Source of the DNA: Rickettsiales bacterium
GTDB taxonomy: Bacteria; Pseudomonadota; Alphaproteobacteria; Rickettsiales; UBA1997
Length of the DNA stretch: 18,042 nucleotides
Reading direction: 5' to 3'
NCBI GenBank assembly: GCA_031269065.1
Contig: JAIRWJ010000019.1
Coordinates: 1-18,042 of the forward strand
The notes under the pieces are model-generated. The model was given only the letters and a program-made list of their open reading frames with translations, made no database searches and had not been told where the DNA came from. Below, piece after piece: positions 7,728 through 15,405 of this stretch. The position numbers and the translations under genes are program-made. The stretch's first letter is position 1, and each line of letters opens with the position of its first letter.

Positions 7728-9077
7728 CTACTTTCCAATACAGAATTTTTCGAAAATACTATCCAGTATTTCGTCAATATCTATTCTTCCGGTTATTCTT
7801 CCAAGACAAAGACTGGCATGGCGAATATATTCCAACGCAATTTCCAGAGGTAGGATATCTAGGTCTATTTTTTTCAGATCATCTAGAGCCCCCCTCAATT
7901 CTTTTCTATGTCTTTCCTGTGTAATGTTTGTGTTTGCAAATTGTGTCACATTTCTATAGATCAGTTGTTCCAATCTCTCCAACAGCTCTTCAGTGTTTTT
8001 GTTATATTTTAGCGATATTTCTACCATGTTTGGATATTTGGATCTCGTCAGCGCCAGCTTTTTCTGATTTTTTGAATCATCCTCTGGCAGGTCTATTTTG
8101 TTGAGAACGACTATAGTATTTTCATCTACCAAAGAAGCGATTCGAGGGTCAGTCTCCGGGTATCCGGGCTCTAGTACTAGTATGCGAAAGTCAGCATTTT
8201 CAGCATTCAGCAGGGCTCTTCGAATACCCTCAGTCTCAATTTCATCCGTTGTCTCCCGAAGACCAGCTGTATCAGAAAATCTAACCGGAATTCCAGCAAT
8301 TTCCCTAGACATCTCTAACACATCCCTTGTGGTTCCAGCTATATCCGAAACAATGGCCACATCATCTCCAGCTAGAAAATTCATCAGACTAGATTTTCCG
8401 GTATTCACCTTACCGACTATAGAAATATTTATTCCATTTTTTATTTTTAACCCTACATTATTATCGTCCAACATACTCTCTAATTTGCCAATCAGACTCG
8501 CTATCCCAGTCTTGCTCTCCTTTAGAGTATCAAATCCAACATCATCCTCGGGGAAATCCAAAAATACCTCGAGATTACTAGAAATATCCACCATATCCGC
8601 CCTCAGTTCCTCGAAAATTACAGAATTCTTCCCTCTCAGCTGTTCCATAGCCTTTCTATGCTGTAGCTCTGTCTTGGCGTCTACAAGATCGGCTATAGCC
8701 TCAGCCTGCAATAGATCAAACTTTCCGTTCAGAAACGCTCTCTTCGAAAATTCGCCATTCTCCGCAAGTCTGACTCCGTCTAGAGTATTTAGTATATATA
8801 TCACCTCCCCTATTATAGGGCTCGAACAGTGCAGATTTATCTCACATACATCTTCTCCGGTAAAACTGTTGGGCCCCCGAAAAAACACGGAGAGAGCCTC
8901 ATCCAAATCCAGTCCATTCCGATCCTTCAGCAGGCATACCGTTGCCACCCGGTGTTCAAGTTTTTTTTTAACTCCAAGCTTTTCCAAACAGAGAGATGTT
9001 TTCTCCCCCGATATTCTCAAAACGTAGATGCTACACCTACCTCTAATGGTCAGTGGAGCAAATATGGTGTCCTGCAT
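7728..9077 (-). CDS. mnmE: tRNA uridine-5-carboxymethylaminomethyl GTPase MnmE (TrmE)
   Basis: GTPase that with MnmG modifies the wobble uridine (U34) of several tRNAs. The N-terminal TrmE domain starts DTIFAPLTIRGRCSIYVLRI and contains GPNSFTGEDVCEINLHCS. The G domain shows GKVNTGKS (222-229, G1), GTTRD (248-252, G2), DTAGLR (269-274, G3) and NKID (326-329, G4). The protein ends in the essential CIGK motif (446-449). Its length, 449 residues, is normal. The G1 loop reads GKVNTGKS rather than the more common G.PN.GKS, with Val for Pro. No strong ribosome site precedes the ATG. It is transcribed towards the tRNA-Met gene, with about 180 bp of AT-rich DNA between them. Confidence 0.97.
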   Translation of the reverse strand: MQDTIFAPLTIRGRCSIYVLRISGEKTSLCLEKLGVKKKLEHRVATVCLLKDRNGLDLDEALSVFFRGPNSFTGEDVCEINLHCSSPIIGEVIYILNTLDGVRLAENGEFSKRAFLNGKFDLLQAEAIADLVDAKTELQHRKAMEQLRGKNSVIFEELRADMVDISSNLEVFLDFPEDDVGFDTLKESKTGIASLIGKLESMLDDNNVGLKIKNGINISIVGKVNTGKSSLMNFLAGDDVAIVSDIAGTTRDVLEMSREIAGIPVRFSDTAGLRETTDEIETEGIRRALLNAENADFRILVLEPGYPETDPRIASLVDENTIVVLNKIDLPEDDSKNQKKLALTRSKYPNMVEISLKYNKNTEELLERLEQLIYRNVTQFANTNITQERHRKELRGALDDLKKIDLDILPLEIALEYIRHASLCLGRITGRIDIDEILDSIFEKFCIGK

Positions 9078-9095
9078 AGCGTCCCGTTACAAAAC

Positions 9096-9123
9096 AGAAT
9101 ATATGTGGAAATATTCTATCCAA
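9096..9123 (-). promoter_or_regulatory. Putative mnmE promoter overlapping an inverted repeat
   Basis: On the minus strand TTGGAT (9123-9118), 16 nt, then TATTCT (9101-9096): a moderate promoter match just upstream of mnmE. A perfect 7-bp inverted repeat AGAATAT-N8-ATATTCT covers 9096-9117, exactly the spacer and -10. A second dyad AACTAG/CTAGTT lies at 9122-9148. The dyad could be an operator or chance in AT-rich DNA. Confidence 0.3.
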
Positions 9124-9189
9124 CTAGCTGTTCCGTTTATCACTAGTTCCAACGACCAGAACAGATCTCCCCTTCTGTTTAGTTCAATC

Positions 9190-9837
9190 CTATTTTTTCT
9201 TACTAGGTTGTTTTTGTTTTTCGTCCATTTTTTCACTGCTTTTTCTCTTTTTAATTACCTTATCTGGGCTAACCGGATTGGCAGGTTGTTCAGATTGCTT
9301 CTGTTCGATAGGCTGTTGTTGATCCGGCACAGCATCTGTAACCGAAGGAACCGCCAAACCGTTAGTATCACTAGCCAAATCATTTTTAGGAATTTCCACA
9401 GCAATACCCTGATCCGAGACACTAGTCTCGGCATCTGGGATAAATTCAATACCGTCTATATCCCTATTTTCACCAATAAAATCCACATTCTCTATAAACT
9501 GGTCCTCTGAACTATTTATCAGATCGACTTCGGAATTCTCCTCCGGTGCCAAAGGGATCGGAACTTCATTGATTAGTCCAGTATTATCACTCTCCCTATT
9601 GTCAGATTCGATCCTTTCTTCCTCAACTACAGCTGGTAATTCTCCATCAAGAACCCCCGCCTCGTTCAGGTTATCTTCTTTAAGTTCATTCGAAGATTCT
9701 TTAGCTGCCCCCTTATTACCTATATCCAGAGGAAATGGTGGAACAACATTATTACCTGCTAGGCGCTCATACCCAACACCAACGACAAAGCACAGGCCCA
9801 TTAGAACGATGATTAATATTATGCGCACAAATTTCAT
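9190..9837 (-). CDS. Membrane-anchored acidic protein with polylysine tail
   Basis: Not recognised as any named family. From the ATG at 9837 it has 215 residues. Residues 1-22 (MKFVRIILIIVLMGLCFVVG) form a signal anchor or uncleaved signal peptide. A long low-complexity acidic region follows (SSEDQFIENVDFIGENRDID and similar), then a Q/P stretch (VPDQQQPIEQKQSEQ) and a strongly basic end, KKRKSSEK then KQKQPSKKK. The charge split (acidic body, basic tail) and lack of predicted fold suggest a disordered envelope protein facing the periplasm. An in-frame TTG at 9879 would extend it by 14 residues, but that TTG is part of the -35 box of its promoter, so ATG 9837 is preferred. The ribosome site is weak. 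Confidence 0.7.
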   Translation of the reverse strand: MKFVRIILIIVLMGLCFVVGVGYERLAGNNVVPPFPLDIGNKGAAKESSNELKEDNLNEAGVLDGELPAVVEEERIESDNRESDNTGLINEVPIPLAPEENSEVDLINSSEDQFIENVDFIGENRDIDGIEFIPDAETSVSDQGIAVEIPKNDLASDTNGLAVPSVTDAVPDQQQPIEQKQSEQPANPVSPDKVIKKRKSSEKMDEKQKQPSKKK

Positions 9838-9849
9838 AACAATCCGTAA

Positions 9850-9879
9850 ATTATCATAATAAAAAGTATATTCAGTCAA
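9850..9879 (-). promoter_or_regulatory. Sigma-70-like promoter of the acidic anchored protein
   Basis: On the minus strand TTGACT (9879-9874) and GATAAT (9855-9850) are 18 nt apart, each 5/6 to consensus. Only 12 nt separate the -10 from the ATG at 9837, so the leader would be about 5 nt, that is, nearly leaderless. Confidence 0.6.
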
Positions 9880-9994
9880 TTAATAAAATCAACAGGTAAT
9901 ATTTTCAATTGTACGACTTCATAATATTTGACACAAAAAACATTGAGCCAATAACGCCCCTTCTAATTGAAACTCTAAAGTATTTCAAGCTAGT

Positions 9995-12391
9995 TTATTT
10001 TACGTGACATTTCTCCTTCTCGATTCTTTTTGTTCTATTTTCAATTTCATTTCTGGCGAATATGGATTGCAGACAAAAAAGCCTAGATATACAATATTTG
10101 ATACGGGCCACCCACCCTCTAAACCTAGATCCTCTAGTTTCGATACCATTGGAAAATTTACATATATATCTATATTTGCCGGGAAATACGATCATTTCCT
10201 TTCCATTATTCAGAGGACTACCGTTCATACACTCACTCTCATGTATGGAACCGTTTTTTAACTTCTTTTCAATTACCCCTTTTTTTATGGGTTTACCATT
10301 ATTGCCAAATTGCCCACGGTAGTTTAAATTCCCATCTGCGCTAGTTAGAGTTCCATTTACTAGGGTAAATCTAGCTTCCTTATCTGAGTTAATATAACAA
10401 ATAGCTCCACCAGTAAATGTCACCCCATTTCCCCAATTTATCCTTTTTATATCATTAATGGATACTATCCTATCCCCTCTCGGTTCATATGTAAAACTAC
10501 ACTCACAGGTTGTCGGCCCATTTCCACAAAGTTCTTTTGGAAAAGGAGGTACAAGAGAACCCAAATTGTTGTCAATTACTTCTATAGAGCCTCTATACTC
10601 GTAATCTCCATTGCTGAGAATTTTCTCTATTTTCCAACCAGCTTTTCCCGTTTGTTTTATTCCCTCCTCTTTATCCACCGTTGATCTGAAAAACAACTTA
10701 CGCTCCTGTTCTTGTGATGGCATTGGATAATTCTTTGGTGTAATAACAACTTCTTCCGTAAAGAAAGAACTTGATGTTGGCAGCTGATGGGTTTGCAAGG
10801 ATACCGGTGTCCGGACTGTCAGATCCTGACTTTCCTTTTTCTTCTTCTCGGTCCCATCATCTTCATCATCGAAATTTATCGCGGGGGGTAATTGGCTTAT
10901 CGTAGATATGTCATAGTGTAAGGGATAGGACGCTGATACCTGACTCTGCGTTTGCTGTAGTTGGCCAAAATTTGCTAGCTGCTGCTGAGGGGGTTGTGAG
11001 AACATTGGTGTCTGATTCAGCGGACTTTGCATTTGTTGCTGCTGATATGGCGGTGAGGACATTGGTGATAGCTGATCATAGCCCTGCATTTGTTGCTGCT
11101 GGTAGGGTGGTGACTGATTATAATTCATTGGACCCTGATTTTGCTGCCATGGTTGCACCTGATTCTGTTGCTGAAAAGGTGAGAACTGATCATAGTTCAT
11201 CGGACTCTGCATCTGTTGCTGTGGCAATCCAAAATTCCCTGCCTGCGGGTACGATGGCGATGGATTAAACTGCTGCTGTGGTTGCAAAAAATCCATCTGT
11301 GGGAACTGATTATAGTTCATTTGATCCTGCATTTGCTGCTGATATGGCGGTGAGGATATCGATGCTGACTGATTATTATTACTCATTAGATACTGATTTT
11401 GCAACTGTGGTTGCTGTTGTCCCAACGCCTCAGGAGGAACAATCCTTCTAACCAGCTCAAGCGCTCTATTAGCATCCCACCTCTTTTGGCAGTTGGGTTC
11501 AAGCATTCCAAATAGCAACTCACTAAAAAATTGGAAATTTTCTCCCAGAGATGGTTTTATACCACTAAGACAATTCTCCAGAAAGGTTTTCCATTTTTCA
11601 GGTTCTGATGTAATAGTTTTAGCAAAATTCGCGGCATAACTAAACAGATTAAGTTTTTCGCCAAAGAAATCACTAAGTATATCCTCGGCATCTTTCCCCA
11701 ACAATACTCCTAGTATTGTAAGACCCGCAGCCCACATATCAGCTCCTCTGTAAGTAAAGCTACTATTATGTTCTTCGAATTCTTCTGGCGGAATGTACCA
11801 TAGTGTGCATCCATTAAAATAATCGGCATCATCTTGTTTTGAAAACTTTCTCATAGAACCGAAGTCAATAATTTTAAACCTATCTGTTTTGCTATCGTAT
11901 ATAATATTGCCTGGCTTTATATCTCTGTGAGCAAGACCATATCCATGGAGTTCTGCTAGACCGGATATGACACAGTAAAGGACCCCAATAGCAGCATCTT
12001 TTGCTTCTTTTGGTTCTTCCTTAATTAGTTTTCCTAGATCTTTTCCTTCGCAATACTCCATTATTACCAAGTCTCCCTGGGCATAGTAGGTTTTCGCAAG
12101 AAAAGGGGAATTGACCTTCTTGCAGTGTTCAAAATATAAGAGTTCACCTCTCTTAAAGATTTCTTTGGCACTGTCGTCGACAACTCCTTTTGGGTTAATT
12201 TCCTTAACAACAATATTTTTGCCTAACCTTGAACTGTATATAGACCATACTGAACCGGACACTCCATTTCCGATACAAATGGGATTTAGCCTAGCAATAT
12301 CTTCCTCCGTAAGCGGTATTTTGCCATTGGGTGAGCTCCTGACTAATTTGATTATTTTGTCTTTGAGTTCTTCTGTTACACGACCATACAT
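9995..12391 (-). CDS. Eukaryotic-like Ser/Thr protein kinase with Q-rich linker and MORN-like C-terminal domain
   Basis: 798 residues in three parts. (1) A Hanks-type kinase domain, about 35-320, with all catalytic motifs: glycine loop IGNGVSGSV (40-48), VVK Lys63, HRDIKPGN (155-162), DFG (176-178), PPE (201-203), the ADMWAAG segment at 217-223 and Arg304. It should be active. (2) A Q/P/N/M-rich linker, about 322-490, of degenerate repeats. (3) A C-terminal domain of about 230 residues with MORN-like pieces (NGDYEYRGSIEV, WGNGVTFTGGAI, NLNYRGQFGNNG, NNGKEMIVFPGKYRY), resembling the two exported paralogues upstream. There is no signal peptide or membrane segment. The C-terminus is basic (RTKRIEKEKCHVK), as in some type IV effectors. 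AGGAAG lies 5 nt before the ATG. Kinase identity is firm; target and location (cytoplasm or host) are unknown. Confidence 0.9.
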   Translation of the reverse strand: MYGRVTEELKDKIIKLVRSSPNGKIPLTEEDIARLNPICIGNGVSGSVWSIYSSRLGKNIVVKEINPKGVVDDSAKEIFKRGELLYFEHCKKVNSPFLAKTYYAQGDLVIMEYCEGKDLGKLIKEEPKEAKDAAIGVLYCVISGLAELHGYGLAHRDIKPGNIIYDSKTDRFKIIDFGSMRKFSKQDDADYFNGCTLWYIPPEEFEEHNSSFTYRGADMWAAGLTILGVLLGKDAEDILSDFFGEKLNLFSYAANFAKTITSEPEKWKTFLENCLSGIKPSLGENFQFFSELLFGMLEPNCQKRWDANRALELVRRIVPPEALGQQQPQLQNQYLMSNNNQSASISSPPYQQQMQDQMNYNQFPQMDFLQPQQQFNPSPSYPQAGNFGLPQQQMQSPMNYDQFSPFQQQNQVQPWQQNQGPMNYNQSPPYQQQQMQGYDQLSPMSSPPYQQQQMQSPLNQTPMFSQPPQQQLANFGQLQQTQSQVSASYPLHYDISTISQLPPAINFDDEDDGTEKKKKESQDLTVRTPVSLQTHQLPTSSSFFTEEVVITPKNYPMPSQEQERKLFFRSTVDKEEGIKQTGKAGWKIEKILSNGDYEYRGSIEVIDNNLGSLVPPFPKELCGNGPTTCECSFTYEPRGDRIVSINDIKRINWGNGVTFTGGAICYINSDKEARFTLVNGTLTSADGNLNYRGQFGNNGKPIKKGVIEKKLKNGSIHESECMNGSPLNNGKEMIVFPGKYRYICKFSNGIETRGSRFRGWVARIKYCISRLFCLQSIFARNEIENRTKRIEKEKCHVK
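10930..11430 (-). repeat. Degenerate tandem repeats encoding the kinase Q/P/N-rich linker
   Basis: Roughly 500 bp inside the kinase gene made of imperfect repeats. At protein level the unit is about SSPPYQQQQMQ plus MNYNQ, with about five degenerate copies (QQQMQDQMNYNQ, QQQMQSPMNYDQ, QQNQGPMNYNQ, QQQQMQGYDQ, QQQQMQSPLNQ). At DNA level runs of CAG/CAA codons recur, a composition prone to slippage. It is unlike the flanking kinase and C-terminal domains and is prion-like in composition (Q, N, Y and P rich, few charges). Confidence 0.8.
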
Positions 12392-12402
12392 AGTAACTTC
12401 CT

Positions 12403-12431
12403 ATATTAGTTAATAAGCCTGGGTCAGTCAG
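12403..12431 (-). promoter_or_regulatory. Sigma-70-like promoter of the kinase gene
   Basis: On the minus strand CTGACT (12431-12426), 17 nt, TAATAT (12408-12403). Only 11 nt separate the -10 from the kinase ATG (12391), predicting a leader of about 4 nt that would cut into the AGGAAG ribosome site. Confidence 0.4.
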
Positions 12432-12958
12432 CCAATCCCCGAGAGGTGCATAGAACCACACACCAAACCCACCTTTATCCCATCCACAACCCGGAAGAAC
12501 GCGCTCTTTAATTTTCTTCCTATAGTTGTTGAGATATACATGTCGTTCCCTCAGGTCTATTCGCCCTGTAAATTGTACCCACATTCTCCACTATAATAAT
12601 TCAGTTTGAGTAAATAGTCAATAAAAATATTATTTATCTTGCATATCCTAATAGCCTGACTGCAGTATTTTATCAAATAGGGGCAAACGGGCACCAGGAC
12701 AGCGAAGTAGTTGCGAGTTTTTGCGATACTTACAGGATGCCCAGTATGTATTATAAAATATGCTCCACCTCTACGCTCTATAACTCCTGGCAATCCTCAG
12801 TTCCTGTGATATTTGCAGGAGATCTAAAGAGATTCTAAGGAGAGTCTGGACTCACAGCATAAACCAAAATAAACCTTCTAACAAATAAACAAATCCGACC
12901 GATTACTAGATTCCAGCACCATAGGAGTAACTTTAGTCATTATCTATACCTTCTTCTG
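12432..12958. other. Intergenic stretch of about 530 bp without a supported gene
   Basis: Two short minus-strand open frames lie here: 12793-12557, and one starting at 12584 that runs through the kinase start. Neither has a ribosome site, codon pattern or motif that I can support, and the second overlaps the kinase promoter. No tRNA, hairpin terminator or repeat is seen. It may be decayed coding sequence between the kinase and the first exported paralogue. Confidence 0.5.
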
Positions 12959-13972
12959 TCAGTTTTTCTGAAGTTTTTGTATTTGACCATCCGGGTCCTC
13001 ACAGTTTATCGTTTCTTCATAGATTGGCTCACCAAACTCAATCTCGGTACCAGAAGCTTTCTTCGTTTTTCCTGAAAGAACATCTCTAAATGTAACTCCA
13101 ACTACGGCGGTACCATTTATGGGTATATAGATTCCCTCAATATTTCCATAGGGAATCCCTCTGAAGACATCTCCATCGGCAAACCTGAGTAATTTATTTA
13201 CTCTGTTGTAGCTAGTGTTTTTGAAGTAGTGTACATTGGTGAAAGTATGCTTCTCATTTTCTTTTCCTGGAATTCTAGTATCTGGAAATTCTACATTGTA
13301 TTTATTTTTCTCTGGGAAAAGAATCAGCTTCCCGTTTGGATTGTTTTTTATCAAATCGTTTTCAAATATTCCTTCGTAGCCAACTCCATTTGGCCACAGA
13401 ATTGTTCCTTCACCTTCTAGTCCTATTTTTCTGAATTTAGATTTAAAACATCCAAACTTCGTAACCCCATCTGGTCGAATATCGATCCCCTGTTCTGCTT
13501 TTGTATACGATTTATACGTAGAATATACGATCCCAGCCACATCCATCACGGCCACAGGCATGACTATCCAGTTAGGAAATCCCATTGCATTGAGTGCTAA
13601 TCCCGCCACAATACCGACCAATCCCATGGTCACCACAACCATACTGGCCCTGTTGCCGGCGGATAAATTATAGCAGAGCATTCCATCGCCAACGCCTGGC
13701 CCGCTGTGGTTTATCAATGTAGGTTTACCAGAAAAGATAGAATAGGCAAGACTCATAGTATTTCTAGCAAGGCGCATAGCAGACATACCGAATGACGCAG
13801 CCCCGCCCCGCACTATCTCGCGGGATGGTCTGTTGTCGGAGAATGTAATATTGGTACTATTAGCACCTCTACTCACACTGGCTATACCCAAATATCCCTT
13901 TGATTTGGCCTGTGGTGTAAACACTAAAATTAGACAAGATAGAAAAATTCCCTTTAATTTATTATTAGACAT
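12959..13972 (-). CDS. Exported MORN-like protein, paralogue A
   Basis: 337 residues, family not recognised. A signal peptide (MSNNKLKGIFLSCLILVFTP, cleavage near QAKSKG) is followed by a conserved block GYLGIASVSR and ITFSDNRPSREIVR. A middle region holds two hydrophobic helices, about residues 112-160. The C-terminal half has a glycine/asparagine-rich pattern, EGTILWPNGVGYEGIFEND then NPNGKLILFPEKNKYNVEF and FADGDVFRGIPYGN, reminiscent of MORN repeats. The neighbour at 14086-15114 is a clear paralogue, and the kinase C-terminal domain has a related pattern. The helices suggest that the N-terminal part is membrane-inserted after export. The gene has its own near-consensus promoter and no obvious Shine-Dalgarno site (TAGTTAAAAA precedes the ATG). 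Confidence 0.8.
   Translation of the reverse strand: MSNNKLKGIFLSCLILVFTPQAKSKGYLGIASVSRGANSTNITFSDNRPSREIVRGGAASFGMSAMRLARNTMSLAYSIFSGKPTLINHSGPGVGDGMLCYNLSAGNRASMVVVTMGLVGIVAGLALNAMGFPNWIVMPVAVMDVAGIVYSTYKSYTKAEQGIDIRPDGVTKFGCFKSKFRKIGLEGEGTILWPNGVGYEGIFENDLIKNNPNGKLILFPEKNKYNVEFPDTRIPGKENEKHTFTNVHYFKNTSYNRVNKLLRFADGDVFRGIPYGNIEGIYIPINGTAVVGVTFRDVLSGKTKKASGTEIEFGEPIYEETINCEDPDGQIQKLQKN
13151..13394 (-). repeat. Near-identical segment shared by the paralogues (copy A)
   Basis: This segment matches 14275-14518 with a constant offset of 1124 bp. The first 66 nt (13151-13216) are identical, and the rest differs at only scattered positions, whereas the middle third of the two genes is strongly diverged. 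It covers the MORN-like C-terminal coding region. Confidence 0.85.
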
Positions 13973-14003
13973 TTTTTAACTACGATATAAATATATAACT
14001 TGC

Positions 14004-14032
14004 ATATTACACCACTCTGAGGTCTTTGTCAA
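14004..14032 (-). promoter_or_regulatory. Near-consensus promoter of paralogue A
   Basis: On the minus strand a perfect TTGACA (14032-14027) and TAATAT (14009-14004) are exactly 17 nt apart. The predicted leader is about 25 nt. Paralogue B has the same arrangement. Confidence 0.7.
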
Positions 14033-14085
14033 TGTCTTTTATTTATTTGTGGCGATACTTTTCTTTTTGGACTTTTTTGAATTTT

Positions 14086-15114
14086 CTAATCGACATTTCC
14101 CGGATGATCTGGGTCTCCACAATCTACCGTTCCTTCACAGATTGGCTCATCGGAGTCAATCTTAGTAGCCAAAGCTTTCTTTTCATCTACTTTTTTTCTC
14201 AAAAGAACATCTCTGAGAGTAGCTCTGACTACGGTACCATTCATAGGTATATAAATTCCTTCAGTATTTTCATTGGGAATCCCTCTGAAGACATCTCCAT
14301 CGGCAAACCTGAGTAATTTATTTACTCTGTTGTAGCTAGTATTTTTGAAGTAGTGTACATTGGTGAAAGTATGCTTCTCATTTTCTTTTTCTGGAATTCT
14401 AGTATTTGAAAATTCTACATTGTATTCATTTTCCTCTGGGAAAAGAATCAGCTTCCCGTTTGGATTGTTTTTTATCAAATCGTTTTCAAATAATCCTTCG
14501 TAGCCGATTCCATTTGGCCATAGAATTGTTCCTTCTCCTTCTAATCTTTCTTTTCCTAATTTAGATTTAAAATACCCAAACCTTGTAACTCCATCTGGTC
14601 GAATATTGATTCCCTGTTCTGCTTCTGTGTACAATAATTTGTAAATGGTATGTGTAAGTCCAGCTATCCCTACCACAGTTGCAGACATAGTAAATATATT
14701 TAAGGCAGTTACAGGAAATCCTATTCTGTCTAATACCATTTCACTAATTACACTACCAGCAGCCAGTCCTACGACTGCTACAGTCATACTTGTACTCACA
14801 CTAGTGGGTAAATTATAGTAAAACTCCCTATCTGACTCGCTATAGTTTCTTGATATAGGTTTACCAGAAAAGGTAGAATAGAGAAAACCTAGAAAATTTC
14901 CAGCAGAATGCAGAACAGACACGCCAAACGATGTAGTTTTATTGCTTCGAACTACCTCGCGGGATGGTCTGTTGTCTGAAAATGTAATATTAGTACTATT
15001 AGCATCTCTGCTCACACTAGCTATCCCTAAATATCCTTTCGATTTAGCCTGGAGAGTAAGCATCGGGATAAGACAAAGTAGAAAGATTCCTATTAGTTTA
15101 TCATTATTAGACAT
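14086..15114 (-). CDS. Exported MORN-like protein, paralogue B
   Basis: 342 residues and the tandem duplicate of paralogue A. It has the same signal peptide type (MSNNDKLIGIFLLCLIPMLT, cleavage near QAKSKG), the same GYLGIASVSR and TFSDNRPSREVVR block, and a nearly identical C-terminal half (EGTILWPNGIGYEGLFEND, NPNGKLILFPEENEYNVEF, FADGDVFRGIPNEN). The central region (about residues 55-170) differs in sequence but again has hydrophobic stretches, so the topology appears kept while the residues diverged. The C-terminus is acidic (DCGDPDHPGNVD). The gap to paralogue A is 113 bp and contains A's own promoter. Function unknown; export followed by envelope or host-facing location is inference. 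Confidence 0.8.
   Translation of the reverse strand: MSNNDKLIGIFLLCLIPMLTLQAKSKGYLGIASVSRDANSTNITFSDNRPSREVVRSNKTTSFGVSVLHSAGNFLGFLYSTFSGKPISRNYSESDREFYYNLPTSVSTSMTVAVVGLAAGSVISEMVLDRIGFPVTALNIFTMSATVVGIAGLTHTIYKLLYTEAEQGINIRPDGVTRFGYFKSKLGKERLEGEGTILWPNGIGYEGLFENDLIKNNPNGKLILFPEENEYNVEFSNTRIPEKENEKHTFTNVHYFKNTSYNRVNKLLRFADGDVFRGIPNENTEGIYIPMNGTVVRATLRDVLLRKKVDEKKALATKIDSDEPICEGTVDCGDPDHPGNVD
14275..14518 (-). repeat. Near-identical segment shared by the paralogues (copy B)
   Basis: Partner of 13151-13394 inside paralogue B, at an offset of 1124 bp. High nucleotide identity includes silent positions, which points to recent duplication or gene conversion restricted to the 3' part of the genes. 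Confidence 0.85.
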
Positions 15115-15146
15115 TTCTGTATTTTAATATGAATGGAGAGTATCCT

Positions 15147-15175
15147 ATACTACACTTTTCCACACATGTTGTCAA
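15147..15175 (-). promoter_or_regulatory. Near-consensus promoter of paralogue B
   Basis: On the minus strand a perfect TTGACA (15175-15170), 17 nt, TAGTAT (15152-15147). The leader would be about 25-30 nt. A small dyad, AGTAT-CCT-ATACT (15139-15151), overlaps the -10. Confidence 0.7.
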
Positions 15176-15337
15176 TGCCTTTGTGGCATTACTTTTGTTT
15201 TCTACGGGTGAGTGATTGGCGAGAGGAGCAACTGGACTTGAAAATTAATTTGGCTGAATTCCTATTTGGATCCAAGAAACCCAGAGGATGGTCACAAAAA
15301 CATACAACCAGGAGGGGGCAGCCGGTGGTAAAACAAC

Positions 15338-15364
15338 CAGGGCGTCCCCTTAGGAGACGCCCTG
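15338..15364 (-). terminator. Hairpin, likely terminator of the outer-membrane protein gene
   Basis: A strong GC-rich hairpin lies about 40 bp past the stop of the beta-barrel gene. It has a 9-bp stem (AGGGCGTC/GACGCCCT plus one outer C:G pair), one mismatch, two more pairs and a 3-nt loop. On the minus strand GGTTGTTTT follows, a short and imperfect U-tract, so termination may be incomplete. Confidence 0.6.
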
Positions 15365-15405
15365 TACCAAAACATAAGACCGGCTAGGAAAAAACCTAGT
15401 CAATT

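Noticed and set aside
8098..9027. Plus-strand open frame of 309 codons opposite mnmE
   Set aside because: Serine-rich translation typical of an antisense shadow; mnmE on the other strand is unambiguous.
10972..11268. Plus-strand frame opposite the kinase linker
   Set aside because: An alanine/valine/aspartate-rich shadow of the glutamine repeats; no independent evidence.
12291..12793. Two minus-strand short frames upstream of the kinase as a split gene
   Set aside because: No recognised motif, overlap with the kinase promoter and start, and no ribosome site.
15133..15387. Plus-strand 84-codon frame between paralogue B and the barrel gene
   Set aside because: It crosses the paralogue B promoter and the terminator hairpin; its basic content comes from those elements.
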